Below are positions 1 through 8,673 of a DNA stretch of 64,000 nt, one piece after another (the stretch's first letter is position 1; each line of letters opens with the position of its first letter). The stretch covers positions 186,001 to 250,000 of the forward strand of contig CAVYPX010000011.1 in NCBI GenBank assembly GCA_963770485.1, given 5' to 3'. The notes under the pieces are model-generated. The model had not been told where the DNA came from, made no database searches, and saw only the letters and a program-made list of their open reading frames with translations. The DNA is from CAVVEC01 sp963770485 (GTDB lineage: Bacteria > Acidobacteriota > Terriglobia > Terriglobales > Acidobacteriaceae). The position numbers and the translations under genes are program-made.

Positions 1-228
1 TCCGGTGATGTACTCGCCAACTTCAACGATCTCGCCCGCGATGTCGCTCCCCAGAATGTGCGGCAAGTTCACGCCGGGAAGCCCTTTGCGCACCCAGAGA
101 TCCAGATGGTTCAGGGCGCAAGCCTTGACCCGGACTAAAACCTGGTCTTTGCGTGGTTTGGGATCGGGGACGTCTTCGTAACGAAGAACTTCCGGACCGC
201 CGAACTCGTGGATGCGAACGGCTTTCAT
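1..228 (-). CDS. Zinc-type alcohol dehydrogenase / quinone oxidoreductase, N-terminal part
   Basis: Partial gene: the first 76 codons, cut by the left edge. The ATG is at 226-228. The protein begins MKAVRIHEFGGPEVL, followed by a GroES-like fold with the pattern VRVKACALNHLDLWVRKG and a GSDIAGEIVEVG stretch. This is typical of the quinone oxidoreductase / medium-chain dehydrogenase family, which reduces quinones or enoyl compounds with NAD(P)H. The NHLDLW stretch replaces the CGTDL zinc-ligand motif seen in the two dehydrogenases at 33-35 kb, so a zinc-independent subgroup is possible. The substrate cannot be told. It diverges from the XdhC gene to its right, with about 130 bases between the starts. 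Confidence 0.8.
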   Translation of the reverse strand, partial: MKAVRIHEFGGPEVLRYEDVPDPKPRKDQVLVRVKACALNHLDLWVRKGLPGVNLPHILGSDIAGEIVEVGEYITG

Positions 229-319
229 GGGAGCGGAATCCTCCTCGGGTGAACAACAAACGTAGCACAAGTAGAGATGGTGGAGGGCTGAAGACGCGGT
301 TGCGCTGAACAACTCATCG

Positions 320-348
320 TTGACTTGGCTGGTGGAAAACCCAATAAT
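320..348 (+). promoter_or_regulatory. Promoter of the xdhC-like gene
   Basis: TTGACT (320-325), a 17-base spacer and AATAAT (343-348) form a good housekeeping-type promoter. The expected start of transcription is about 355, four bases before the ATG at 359. A TTG at 320 that could open the same frame is the -35 box itself, so it cannot be the start codon. Confidence 0.55.
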
Positions 349-358
349 CAAGCTTGAG

Positions 359-1216
359 ATGGACATCTACGAAGAGATCGTCAAGTTGCGGCAGGAGGGC
401 CGCCGGGGCGCGGTGGCAACCATCGTCAACGTGCGCGGCTCCATACCCTCATTCGAGACCGCGAAGATGCTGGTGCGGGACGACGGTTCCATCGCGGGCA
501 CCATTGGCGGAGGCTGCGTTGAGGCCGAGGTCTGGCAGGCCGCCCGCGAGGTCATGGAAACTGAGAAGCCCCGCAGCCTGACATTCAACCTGAATCAAGA
601 TCCCAAGTACGACGCCGGCTTAGTCTGTGGCGGGACGCTCGACATTTTTATCGAGCCCGTGTTGCCTCCAGCATTACTTTATGTTTTCGGTGCAGGTCAT
701 GTTTCTGTAAACCTTTACAAAGTTGCAAAGAATGCCGGATTTGACGTGACCGTGGTCGACGACCGCGCAACCTATGCCAACCGTGAGCGTTTTCCCGAAG
801 CCAAGGAAGTAATCGCGGAGGACTTCGAGCAGGCCATGGCCCGGCTGTCTCCGAACGAATCGTCGTACATTGTGATCGTCACTCGCGGCCACCGCGACGA
901 CATGCGCGTACTGCGCTGGGCTGTGCAAACGCAGGCGCGGTATATCGGCATGATTGGATCCAAGCGAAAGACGATCACCATCTTCCGCGAGCTGGTGAAA
1001 GAAGGCATCCCCGCGCAACTTTTCGAGCGCGTACATGCACCCGTGGGTCTGGACATCGGAGCAATTACGCCGGAGGAAATTGCCGTCGCCATTACTGCGG
1101 AATTGATTGCCGTCCGCCGTCGTGCCGAGCGGGCGCTGCCGCACATGAGCTGGTTTAAGTCGCATCAAGTTGCCACGGACACAAGTGTCTCCCACCAAGA
1201 GACTGAGGAGTCTTAA
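359..1216 (+). CDS. XdhC/CoxI family molybdoenzyme maturation factor
   Basis: A 285-residue protein with the two usual parts of XdhC/CoxI proteins. The N-terminal domain has AVATIVNVRGSIP and the IAGTIGGGCVE motif. The C-terminal Rossmann domain has LYVFGAGHVS, then TRGHRDD and GMIGSKRK. In the family this protein binds molybdenum cofactor and helps load it, often sulfurated, into xanthine dehydrogenase or CO dehydrogenase-type enzymes. The start at 359 is chosen because a promoter lies just upstream and the domain begins a few residues later. A MocA-like nucleotidyltransferase follows after 137 bases, so the two probably serve the same molybdenum hydroxylase, which is not in the window. Confidence 0.88.
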   Translation: MDIYEEIVKLRQEGRRGAVATIVNVRGSIPSFETAKMLVRDDGSIAGTIGGGCVEAEVWQAAREVMETEKPRSLTFNLNQDPKYDAGLVCGGTLDIFIEPVLPPALLYVFGAGHVSVNLYKVAKNAGFDVTVVDDRATYANRERFPEAKEVIAEDFEQAMARLSPNESSYIVIVTRGHRDDMRVLRWAVQTQARYIGMIGSKRKTITIFRELVKEGIPAQLFERVHAPVGLDIGAITPEEIAVAITAELIAVRRRAERALPHMSWFKSHQVATDTSVSHQETEES

Positions 1217-1318
1217 CCGCACAGAAAATCTAGGGGCATTCCGCCGAGGGACGTGAAGGTCCCTTGTCTTTCTCAGCGTTATCTGCGTCCTCTGCGGTCA
1301 ACTGTTTCTGACTCGGCA

Positions 1319-1347
1319 CTGACTTCCCCCGCTCTTTCTGCTATCTT
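1319..1347 (+). promoter_or_regulatory. Promoter of the mocA-like gene, apparently leaderless
   Basis: CTGACT (1319-1324), 17 bases, TATCTT (1342-1347). Only six bases separate the -10 box from the ATG at 1354, so transcription should begin at or next to the start codon. No ribosome binding site is visible. Confidence 0.5.
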
Positions 1348-1353
1348 CCACTC

Positions 1354-1998
1354 ATGAGCCGAGCGCCCAGCTTGTGTGCTGTGATCCTTGCCGCTGGCGA
1401 ATCCACGCGCATGGGTACCGACAAAGCACTGCTGCCCTGGCCCCCGACCGCTTCCGGGGTTGCGCCTACCGGGCAGACGTTTCTCTCCGCCGCCATCGAG
1501 GCTCTCGGCCCCTTCAGCGAGATGGTGATTGTGGTCGCGGGAAACAATGAGCCCAATCTCGCTCCCATCGTTTATGCCAACGGCGGGTCGATGGTGCGAA
1601 ATCCAGCGCCCGAACGCGGCCAGTTCAGCTCCTTGCAGGTGGGCCTGCAGGAGGTTTTGAACCACGGCCGGGATGCAGCTATGGTCACGTTGGTGGATCG
1701 GCCGCCTGCGACTGCCCCTACCTTGCAGGCATTGTGCAGCGCGTTTACCACGGCTGCGATGGGCAAATGGGCGGTCGTGCCTGAATACCGCGGCCAACAC
1801 GGGCATCCCATCCTGGTGGATCGCAACATGATCGAAGCATTCTTGAAGGCTCCGGCTACCATGACGGCACGGGATCTGGAGCACCAGAATCGGCAACATA
1901 TCGAATATGTCGGGGTAGACGATCCTTTTGTTACCTTGAATGTGGATACGCCGGAAGAATATGCGGCGCTAATTTCAGCTTTGCCTCAACCGAAGTGA
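1354..1998 (+). CDS. MocA-like molybdenum cofactor nucleotidyltransferase
   Basis: 214 residues. The N-terminus has the nucleotidyltransferase signature LAAGESTRMGTDKALLPW (about residues 13-30), in which the glycine-rich loop and Lys bind CTP or GTP. Later come VTLVDRPPAT, matching the metal-binding aspartate region, and GHPILVD. The length fits MocA/MobA-like enzymes that attach CMP or GMP to molybdopterin to form the dinucleotide cofactor. The neighbouring XdhC-family gene favours MocA (cytidylyl transfer for xanthine-dehydrogenase-type enzymes) over MobA. CTP versus GTP preference cannot be settled by eye. Confidence 0.82.
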   Translation: MSRAPSLCAVILAAGESTRMGTDKALLPWPPTASGVAPTGQTFLSAAIEALGPFSEMVIVVAGNNEPNLAPIVYANGGSMVRNPAPERGQFSSLQVGLQEVLNHGRDAAMVTLVDRPPATAPTLQALCSAFTTAAMGKWAVVPEYRGQHGHPILVDRNMIEAFLKAPATMTARDLEHQNRQHIEYVGVDDPFVTLNVDTPEEYAALISALPQPK

Positions 1999-2016
1999 TC
2001 TCGGTAAGAAACGGAT

Positions 2017-2742
2017 TTGCCGGTGAACCCAAGCAAAACTCTCAAAGCTGCTGATTTTGTCGACTCCGTTCTGTGCCTTCAGCCCCGGCTCGCCGTTTTC
2101 GACTGCGACGGCACCTTGTGGGCGGGCGATGCTGGTGAGGGGTTTTTCGACTGGGAACTGCAGCAGGGCGTGGTCTCTGATGAAATCATACGCTGGGCGC
2201 GTCCGCGCTATGCCAATTACAAAGCTGGCCAGGTCAGCGAAGACGATATGTGTGGCGAGATGGTGACCATGCACCGCGGGCTGACCGAAGCCGAAGTGCA
2301 GCGAGCCGCAAATCGGTTTTTCGATGAGAACTTCGTCACGCAGATTTTCCCCGAGATGCGCGACGTGGTGCGCCGGTTGCAGGAGTCAGGTTGCGATGTT
2401 TGGGCGGTCTCTTCCACCAACGAGTGGGTCATTCGGGCGGGAATGCAGCACTTTGATATTCCGGAAGACCGAATCCTTGCGGCGTACGCGCAGATTAACC
2501 ACGGACGCATCACCGACCGCCTGGTGCGCGTGCCGACGGGCGAAGGTAAACCGCGGGCGATCCGGGAGGTTGTCCGGAAGGATCCAGATGCCGCGTTTGG
2601 CAATTCCCACTGGGATCGAGAGATGCTTGCCATGGCGCGCCATGGGTTCGCCGTGAATCCGAATCCTGATCTGGAGGGGACAGCACGGGAGCGCGGCTGG
2701 ACCGTTTATTGGCCGGACAGCGTTAGCCGAGGCAGAGAATAA
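2017..2742 (+). CDS. HAD-family phosphatase (phosphoserine-phosphatase-like)
   Basis: About 241 residues. Motif I is VFDCDGTLW (D29 and D31 when counted from the TTG at 2017), the catalytic aspartate pair of haloacid-dehalogenase hydrolases. Motif II is WAVSSTNEW. Near the C-terminus GNSHWDREM stands where most HAD enzymes have GDSxxD, so the first acidic residue of motif IV is Asn. The shape fits subfamily IB enzymes such as SerB, but the substrate is unknown. No ATG lies near the start; TTG 2017 or GTG 2023 are the options. It follows the mocA-like gene by 18 bases and may be co-transcribed. Confidence 0.72.
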   Translation: MPVNPSKTLKAADFVDSVLCLQPRLAVFDCDGTLWAGDAGEGFFDWELQQGVVSDEIIRWARPRYANYKAGQVSEDDMCGEMVTMHRGLTEAEVQRAANRFFDENFVTQIFPEMRDVVRRLQESGCDVWAVSSTNEWVIRAGMQHFDIPEDRILAAYAQINHGRITDRLVRVPTGEGKPRAIREVVRKDPDAAFGNSHWDREMLAMARHGFAVNPNPDLEGTARERGWTVYWPDSVSRGRE

Positions 2743-3155
2743 CTGGCTTCTTGGGGCGGCGACTTTTTTACTTTCTGGCATTTCAGGATGACATGGCATT
2801 CCACGAATTCACCGCTCCCTCAAGATCTGTCATCCTGAGCGAAGTTGTCGTGCGCGAAGCGCACGACAACGCAGTCGAAGGATCCCGAGAATGCTGGTTG
2901 TCGCCGTTGTTGCCTCAGGGAGTTCTCTCATGATCGAATCGTGAGAATACCTTGCAGCCGTAATTCTACCCGGACAGTTAAGGGGTCCTTCGACTTCGTG
3001 AGTGCTGCACTTCGCGCAGCGCTCACTTCGCTCAGGATGACAAAAAAGAAGAAAGCTATGCGGTATCTATGTCGGCGAACTGTCCTGCCGCCCAGATTGA
3101 AGTCGATCAATAAAGAAATCAAGAACAACCCGGCACGGTCCGTGAGAATCCGTGG
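2743..3155. other. Intergenic stretch with no gene, mostly repeats
   Basis: No credible reading frame. It carries a head-to-head pair of palindromic repeats at 2829-3042 (listed separately) joined by about 100 bases of unique sequence. No clear promoter or terminator was seen. Confidence 0.6.
2829..3042. repeat. Inverted pair of GTCATCCTGAGCGAAG palindromic repeats
   Basis: The left copy (2829-2885) begins GTCATCCTGAGCGAAG, contains a hairpin of about 12 base pairs (GTTGTCGTGCGC / GCGCACGACAAC) and ends GTCGAAGGATCC. The right copy (2983-3042) is the same element in opposite orientation, starting GGTCCTTCGAC and ending CTCAGGATGACA. The pairing resembles REP/BIME arrangements. Similar pairs lie at 5621-5872, 47728-48005, 51740-52032 and 58978-59208. 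Confidence 0.85.
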
Positions 3156-3515
3156 CTAGATTTTGATTTCTTTCAAAATCTGCTGCAGGGCATCCATTGC
3201 CAAGTGGCTGGCGTGCGCGGAAGCCTCTGGCAGGCCACCGACGGCCTGCACCACCTCCTCACGTCTCAGCTTGCGGGCTCCCTCCAGCGTTCTTCCCTGC
3301 ACCAGCTCCGTGAGCGCCGAGCCGCACGCCATTGCGGGTACACATCCCTTGGCCCGAAACCGAAGCTCCGCGATGCGGCCGTTTGTAACCTTCATAGTCA
3401 ACTGCAAGATATCGCCGCACGCAGGATTTTCCACTTGAGCCGCCGCGTCCGGATTGGTGACTTCGCCAGGGTTGCGCGGGTGCTCGAAGTGATCGAGAAG
3501 CTGGGGAGAATACAT
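3156..3515 (-). CDS. NifU/IscU-type iron-sulfur cluster scaffold
   Basis: 119 residues, the size of a single IscU/NifU-N domain. It begins MYSPQLLDHFEHPRNPGE, the usual opening of this family. Three cysteines fall at the expected places: NPACGD, AKGCVP and the nearby AMACGS; the aspartate after the first cysteine is the conserved one that aids cluster release. The protein would assemble Fe-S clusters in the cytoplasm and pass them to apo-proteins. No iscS or sufS lies next to it, so it works with a desulfurase encoded elsewhere. A TACAAT box seven bases before the ATG suggests a leaderless transcript. Confidence 0.85.
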   Translation of the reverse strand: MYSPQLLDHFEHPRNPGEVTNPDAAAQVENPACGDILQLTMKVTNGRIAELRFRAKGCVPAMACGSALTELVQGRTLEGARKLRREEVVQAVGGLPEASAHASHLAMDALQQILKEIKI

Positions 3516-3522
3516 CGAGAGA

Positions 3523-3528
3523 ATTGTA
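3523..3528 (-). promoter_or_regulatory. -10 box of the nifU-like gene
   Basis: TACAAT on the minus strand, ending seven bases before the ATG at 3515. No convincing -35 was found at 16-18 bases. The short distance implies that transcription starts at or next to the start codon. Confidence 0.4.
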
Positions 3529-3627
3529 ACGTGCTCGCCGACTGAGACATGGCAAGGCATGAATCCTGGTAGTGTCTGAACGCAAATTTCAGGCACAACC
3601 TGAATCCTTGTAACATGAAAGCCATCC

Positions 3628-4455
3628 ATGTCTTCCGACCACACTCCGCGGCGTGTGGTTTCTTTGCAGCCGAGCGCGACCGTAATTCTTTCGGCGGTTG
3701 GCAAGCTTGACCGCATCGTCGCATGCACCAGATATTGTGCCGACGTGTGCCCAGAGATCGGCCAAAACGGGGTGACCATTGTGGCCGACTCCTGGACCGC
3801 CAACACCGGCGAGATCCTTGCCGCCCAGCCTGACTTGGTCATCGCTGCGGTTCCCTATCAGGAGAAGGCCGTAACGGAAATCCTGAAAGCCGGTGCGCGC
3901 TTTCTGGGCCTGGCGCCGAAGACATTGCCCGACATCTACGCCGACATTGCGACCATCGCCGGAATCATGGCTGCATCGGATCGCGGGGAGCAAGTAATCG
4001 GGGAAATGCAGCGGGAAATCGACATCGTCCGCCGGGCGACTAATCATAAAACCCGTCTCCGGGTCTTCTGTGAGGAATGGGGTAAGCCGCTGATCGCATC
4101 GCAACCCTGGGTGGCGGAGCTGGTTGACGCTGCTGGGGGCGTGTTCGTCGGAACACCGGGTGCAACAACCTCCGCAGAAGCAGTTCTGGCGAAAAACCCT
4201 GATGTGATTGTGGCCGCACGGTGCGGAGCAGGCGAGCGCGTTCCACTGGCTAAAATCGTACGCGATCGAAACTGGGAGCTTATGCCGGCTGTCAAAGACG
4301 GCCGAGTTTATTGCATCCGAGACGAATTCCTGAATACTCCGGCACCCACGCTCATTCACGGCCTGCGCGCACTGGCTGCCGCCATTCATCCCGAGGACTT
4401 TCCACAAGCTCCCGGTCTAAGATGCATTACTAGCGTACCTGTGCAGGGTCAGTGA
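3628..4455 (+). CDS. BtuF/FhuD-like metal or corrinoid binding protein without signal peptide
   Basis: 275 residues with the PF01497 layout: RRVVSLQPSATVILSAVGKLDRIVACT at the start, PDLVIAAVPYQ in the middle, and a second lobe with NPDVIVAARCG and DGRVYCI near the end. The family includes periplasmic binding proteins for vitamin B12, haem and ferric siderophores. The frame starts directly with the mature domain and no hydrophobic leader precedes it, so it is probably cytoplasmic or exported in another way. No ABC transporter genes are adjacent. A stand-alone cobalamin-binding role is attractive because B12-type radical SAM proteins occur in the window, but that is conjecture. Confidence 0.75.
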   Translation: MSSDHTPRRVVSLQPSATVILSAVGKLDRIVACTRYCADVCPEIGQNGVTIVADSWTANTGEILAAQPDLVIAAVPYQEKAVTEILKAGARFLGLAPKTLPDIYADIATIAGIMAASDRGEQVIGEMQREIDIVRRATNHKTRLRVFCEEWGKPLIASQPWVAELVDAAGGVFVGTPGATTSAEAVLAKNPDVIVAARCGAGERVPLAKIVRDRNWELMPAVKDGRVYCIRDEFLNTPAPTLIHGLRALAAAIHPEDFPQAPGLRCITSVPVQGQ

Positions 4456-4479
4456 AGTTTGGGTTAAGATTCCTTCACA

Positions 4480-4971
4480 ATGCCCGCCGCTTCAAGAACT
4501 GAAGAAGTAAAAAGGGAACTGGAGCAACTGGTGCTGGGCGGCAAGTCCGCGCCGGATTTCATGTCCCAGGTCGTGAAGCTGCTGCACCAACGCATGTTGA
4601 AGTACAACTGGGTGGGCTTTTATATGTTGGAGACGACGCAGTCCGGGGAACCGCCGATGCTGGTTCTAGGCGCGTTCGAAGGGGCAATGACGCCGCATAC
4701 CCGCATCGCCTTGCATCAGGGAATCTGCGGTGCGGCGGCCTCCAGCGGCAAAACTGTTATTGTCGATGACGTCAGCAAGGATCCTCGCTATCTGGCCTGC
4801 TCGCTCGAAACTAAATCGGAGATCGTGGTTCCGGTGTTCGTCAAGGGCAAGGTGGTGGGCGAACTCGATATTGACAGCCACTTCCACGCTGCATTCAAAG
4901 ACGAAGACCGCGAGTTGGTTGAATACTGCGCCGAGTTGGTTGGAAGTCGCCTGGAAGAGTTCCCGGCATGA
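4480..4971 (+). CDS. GAF-domain protein, probable free-methionine-(R)-sulfoxide reductase
   Basis: 163 residues forming one GAF domain. It resembles the YebR/MsrC family, which reduces free methionine-R-sulfoxide: NWVGFYML, GICGAAASSGKTVIVDDV, LACSLETKSEIVVPVF and VVGELDIDS follow that family's order. Cysteines at 83 (GICGAA) and 107 (LACSLE) match two family cysteines, including the presumed catalytic one; a third, usually in an ACVRI context, is replaced by THTRI-type sequence. A cyclic nucleotide or redox sensor is the alternative. A TAAGAT box nine bases before the ATG suggests a short or absent leader. Confidence 0.65.
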   Translation: MPAASRTEEVKRELEQLVLGGKSAPDFMSQVVKLLHQRMLKYNWVGFYMLETTQSGEPPMLVLGAFEGAMTPHTRIALHQGICGAAASSGKTVIVDDVSKDPRYLACSLETKSEIVVPVFVKGKVVGELDIDSHFHAAFKDEDRELVEYCAELVGSRLEEFPA

Positions 4972-5063
4972 AAGTCGAAATCGCCGCCGACTATTTTCGG
5001 ACCTAACGCGAATTAGTTCAGTGCTTGCCGCAACACCATTGCCTCTGGAAGGTCGGCTCACCG

Positions 5064-5456
5064 ATGAAGCAAGTCGTCGCAGCATTGATCTTCAAAGATG
5101 GCAAGGTGCTTGTGTGCCAGCGCACTCGCCATCAGAGCATGCCCCTGAAGTGGGAGTTCCCCGGCGGTAAGATCGAAGAAGGCGAGCAACCGCGCGATGC
5201 GCTGCGCCGCGAACTAGAAGAGGAACTCGGCATCGAGGCCAAGATCGGCGAAGAGATAGCGCGCATTCGCCATGAGTATCCGAACCGAAGTCTGGTGGAA
5301 TTGCGATTCTATGCCGTGCATGAGTATCGCGGAGAGATTGAGAACAAGATTTTCCGCGAGCTGCGCTGGGCAGAGCGGAAGGAATTGCCAGCGTACGATT
5401 TTCTGGAGGCGGATCGCGAATTGGTGCAGAACCTGGCCAGCGGAAAAATTCCGTAA
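5064..5456 (+). CDS. Nudix hydrolase, MutT-like 8-oxo-dGTP diphosphatase
   Basis: 130 residues. A complete Nudix box spans residues 35-57: G35, E41, then RELEEELGI with the two metal-binding glutamates. The N-terminal KQVVAALIFKDGKVLVCQR and the C-terminal ELRWAERKEL are typical of MutT-type pyrophosphohydrolases that remove oxidised dGTP from the nucleotide pool. The ATG at 5064 begins where MutT proteins normally begin; an in-frame ATG at 5025 would add 13 residues of no recognisable character. The sulfoxide-reductase-like gene just upstream would also fit an oxidative-damage theme. Confidence 0.8.
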   Translation: MKQVVAALIFKDGKVLVCQRTRHQSMPLKWEFPGGKIEEGEQPRDALRRELEEELGIEAKIGEEIARIRHEYPNRSLVELRFYAVHEYRGEIENKIFRELRWAERKELPAYDFLEADRELVQNLASGKIP

Positions 5457-5945
5457 CTCCGATTCTTGAAGTTTCTTGCAAATTGCCCTCATCCCGACCG
5501 CAGCCAAGCGCAGCGTAGAGAGGTGAGGCGACCTCCTTTGGGTGTAGCCGCAACGGAAAAAGCAGAGCCCTCGACTCCGCGTCGCGATTCGCAAGCGAAT
5601 CACGCCTGGTCAAAACCTCTGTCATCCTGAGCGAAGTGGTCGTTGGCGAAGCGAACGACCACGCAGTCGAAGGACCCCTGCGCGCTCGATCCTCCCAAGC
5701 GGCCGCAGGGAATTCTCCCCGTACCCTCGAATGAACGATGCGGTCAATTCGCGATGCCTCTGTTGCATGATGCGAATTCCCGTCGACTTTCGCGGCAGCG
5801 CAAGCCTCATCGCGATCCTTCGACTACGTGGCGGCTTCGCTTCGCGAAGCCGCCACTCCGCTCAGCATGACAACAGTTGGAAGAAACTAAGGGATCGGAA
5901 AAGCACCGGAGGCGAACATCCGCCCGCCTGCGATCGTGCTTCTAT
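5457..5945. other. Intergenic stretch with no gene, repeat-rich
   Basis: No coding sequence supported. It separates the Nudix gene from the convergent M48 protease and contains the repeat pair at 5621-5872. The first 160 bases show no recognised motif. Confidence 0.6.
5621..5872. repeat. Inverted pair of GTCATCCTGAGCGAAG repeats
   Basis: Left copy 5621-5675 (GTCATCCTGAGCGAAG ... GTCGAAGGACC, loop stem GTCGTTGGC-type) and right copy 5813-5872 in opposite orientation (GATCCTTCGAC ... CTCAGCATGACA, internal stem GCGGCTTCGC / GCGAAGCCGC). Same family and geometry as 2829-3042. Confidence 0.82.
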
Positions 5946-7025
5946 TCACTGCGAGCTGCTGTCGCGGCGTTTTAGCTTGGGATGGTCATCCTCGTCACTG
6001 GGCGTGCCGTTGTCGCTGGCGCCGTGCGAGGCGCGCCGCAAGACCGGGCCCTTGTCGTGACCACTGTCAATCTTGTGGCGATTCTCTATTTGGGCAAGTC
6101 TGGTTTTCACATCCTCGAACTCGGACGTGTCGATCTTGTACTCTGGCTCCGGCGGCAACAACGTATTGATCTCCTGCTGCGTTTTCTCGATACGGTCCGG
6201 GGTCTGGGGATGAGTGTCAAAGGCCTTTGCCAGCGTGCCGGGCTTTTCCTTCTCCAGAGCTTTTACCTTTTCAAAGAAAGCAGTCAGCGCCTGAGGATCG
6301 TAACCTGCTTTGTACATGTACTCGATGCCGAGGAAGTCCGCCTCCGACTCGAAACCGCGTGAGAACTTCAGGAAACCGATGGGCAGTGCCAGTCCAGCCA
6401 GGCTTTGAGCCGCGTATCCGATTCCGCCGCCAATAAAGATCAACGGGATAGAAGCCAGGTTCATCAGTTGTCCGCGGGTATTCTGCCGGGCCAGATGACA
6501 GGCCGCCACATGCGCGATTTCGTGTGACATCACGCCAGCCAACTCGGCTTCATTATCTGCCGCCAGGATCAACCCGGAATCTACATAGAAAAAACCGCCG
6601 GGCAGGGCGAAAGCGTTGATGTCATCGGTATCAATCACTTTGATGGTGAAAGGCACCTGCGCGTCGGAGTTCCTCACCAGGTTCTGTCCCAGGCGGTTGA
6701 CGTACTCCGTGATGACGGGATCGCTCACCAGTTTGGTGGTAGATTCTACCTGCTGGGCATATTGCCGGCCCATTTCAATCTGCTTTTCCAGGCTGTACCA
6801 GTTGCCCAGTCCGCGATCGCAGCCCACTTTCCGGTTGCCAATCGCGTCAATGTCACGAAGGCTCCCATCGTGATAGGTCTTTGCCGGCTTAGGGGGCGGC
6901 GCGGTAGGGGCTGCAGCGGGAGTCTCTGATGCGGCGGAGTTCGGCGAAGCACTGTCCCCGGCCGCTGCCAAAATGCTGGATAGAAGCAGGATACCAAGGG
7001 CGAAAATGGTAAAACGACGCAGCAT
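5946..7025 (-). CDS. Exported M48-family zinc metalloprotease
   Basis: 359 residues from the ATG at 7025. A hydrophobic leader (RRFTIFALGILLLSSILAAA) is followed by a proline/alanine-rich linker. The HEIAH zinc motif lies near residues 168-172, and the third ligand is the glutamate of GFESEADFLGIEYM, about 55 residues later. This matches peptidase family M48 and periplasmic BepA/LoiP-like proteases that trim or help fold outer-membrane proteins. The hydrophobic stretch ASIPLIFIGGGIGYAAQSL between the two motifs may contact the membrane. The C-terminus is charged and serine-rich and looks disordered. A GTG at 7034 would add three residues. Confidence 0.85.
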   Translation of the reverse strand: MLRRFTIFALGILLLSSILAAAGDSASPNSAASETPAAAPTAPPPKPAKTYHDGSLRDIDAIGNRKVGCDRGLGNWYSLEKQIEMGRQYAQQVESTTKLVSDPVITEYVNRLGQNLVRNSDAQVPFTIKVIDTDDINAFALPGGFFYVDSGLILAADNEAELAGVMSHEIAHVAACHLARQNTRGQLMNLASIPLIFIGGGIGYAAQSLAGLALPIGFLKFSRGFESEADFLGIEYMYKAGYDPQALTAFFEKVKALEKEKPGTLAKAFDTHPQTPDRIEKTQQEINTLLPPEPEYKIDTSEFEDVKTRLAQIENRHKIDSGHDKGPVLRRASHGASDNGTPSDEDDHPKLKRRDSSSQ

Positions 7026-7182
7026 GAACCCCACCAGCCGACCCCTCTAATCATGACACAGTTAGGGGTCAACGGCTCAACAAAAGTTTGCTAAACCGCC
7101 GAAAAGGCCGCCGGTTGCCTGCTTTCGGGTTCCGCTAAGCCCTTCCCTGGGATAGACTTCGCATCGCTCACGCTTCCCTGCC

Positions 7183-8439
7183 TTAGCCACCCCCCGAGCG
7201 CAGGGTCCAGATGTAGGCGATGCTGAGCAGGGTCATGATCACCGTGGTCCCCCACGCGATCGCGTCGTAGAGCCGGGAGTTGACATATTCGCCCATCAGC
7301 TCTTTCTTGTTGACCAGCAGCAGCATGAAGATCAGGACCGGTGGAATCGCGATCCCATTCACCACCTGGGAAAGAATCGAGATCTTGACCAGCGGCAGGT
7401 CAGGGAAAAGAATTACGCCCGCGCCGGCTACGATCAAGACGGTATAGAGCCAGTAAAAGACTGGTGCTTCGCTGAATTTTTTCCCCACCCCAGACTCGAA
7501 TCCCAAGCCTTCGCAAACCGTGTAAGCCGTCGAGAGCGGGAGAATCGATGCGGCAAACAGCGAAGCGTTGAACAGGCCCATCGCAAAGAGGATGTAAGCA
7601 TAGTCTCCAGCCAAGGGGCGCAGGGCTTGGGCAGCGTCCTTGGCATCAGAAATATTGTGGTAGCCGTGCACGTAAAGGGTGGCCGCACAGGCCACGATGA
7701 TGAACCAAGCCACGATATCGGTAAAAATGCAGCCCGAGATTACGTCGAGCTGGGACGCTTTGTACTGGCGCTTGGTCACACCCTTTTCGACGATCGAGGA
7801 CTGCAGATAGAACTGCATCCAGGGGGCAATCGTGGTTCCCACGACGCCAATCGCCATGTACAGATAACCCGGTAGGAAGAATGCAGCCTTAGGCGGTGGC
7901 TTCACCGTTAGAATCAGGGCTTCAACCCAGGCGGGTTTGGCGAAGAATCCGGCGAAAATGTAAGTCACATAAAAGAACGAAGCGACCAGAAACACTTTTT
8001 CCACGCTCTTGTACTGGCCTTTGACCACGATCAGCCACACGATCACGGCGCAAACGGGAACCGTGATGTACTTGGAAAGCCCGAACAACTCCAGGCTGCC
8101 GGCAATGCCGGCAAATTCTCCCACCACGTTGCCGAAGTTGATGATCAGAATACCGATCATCATGAAGAAGGTAATGCGGAGCCCGAACTCCTCGCGGATC
8201 AGGTCGCTCAATCCTTTGCCGGTGACCGCGCCCATGCGAGCGCTGATTTCCTGGACCACGATGAGAGCGATGGTGATCGGAATCAGGGTCCAAAGCAGCA
8301 GGTGTCCGAACTGTGCGCCGGCAGCCGAGTAGGTGTAGATGCCATTAGCATCGTTGTCGACGTTCGCGGTAATAAAGCCCGGGCCGACTACGGCGAAGAA
8401 GAGCAGAATCCGGGTCTTCCAGCGTCTCAGAAATCTCAT
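7183..8439 (-). CDS. NRAMP-like divalent metal transporter of a divergent clade
   Basis: 418 residues with about 11 hydrophobic segments. The protein opens GPGFITANVDNDANGIYTYS: the place where metal-transporting NRAMPs have the DPGN motif of helix 1 reads DANG, and the helix 6 MPH region reads GTTIAPWMQF. Both changes occur in a separate NRAMP-related group whose metal preference differs from classic MntH. The amphipathic segment ISARMGAVTGKGLSDLIREEFG is the usual intracellular loop after helix 2. Same strand and downstream of the PRC/MgtE_N/CBS gene at 9079-10320, suggesting a functional link. GTG 8445 is an alternative start. Confidence 0.82.
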   Translation of the reverse strand: MRFLRRWKTRILLFFAVVGPGFITANVDNDANGIYTYSAAGAQFGHLLLWTLIPITIALIVVQEISARMGAVTGKGLSDLIREEFGLRITFFMMIGILIINFGNVVGEFAGIAGSLELFGLSKYITVPVCAVIVWLIVVKGQYKSVEKVFLVASFFYVTYIFAGFFAKPAWVEALILTVKPPPKAAFFLPGYLYMAIGVVGTTIAPWMQFYLQSSIVEKGVTKRQYKASQLDVISGCIFTDIVAWFIIVACAATLYVHGYHNISDAKDAAQALRPLAGDYAYILFAMGLFNASLFAASILPLSTAYTVCEGLGFESGVGKKFSEAPVFYWLYTVLIVAGAGVILFPDLPLVKISILSQVVNGIAIPPVLIFMLLLVNKKELMGEYVNSRLYDAIAWGTTVIMTLLSIAYIWTLRSGGG

Positions 8440-8673
8440 GGGCACAGTTCGCGGACATAGATAGCAAAAACGGCACGGCGATCAAACAGGATAAACGCAC
8501 AGAAGGAATCTGAACAGGAGGAAAGTCACAAGAACGCGGATTAAGCTATCCTCGGACATATCCCTCGATGATCTGGCAGCAGTTGCGAGGCGTTTTGCGT
8601 CCGGAATGATCGATTTTCGCTGCGCGGTGATTCCGCCGGCAACGGCGCTACAACAAATCAGGAGTGCGAACCC

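Noticed and set aside
7044..7073. Promoter for the M48 protease (TTGACC with TAGAGG)
   Set aside because: Spacer is 18 and the -10 lacks the final T; too weak to list.
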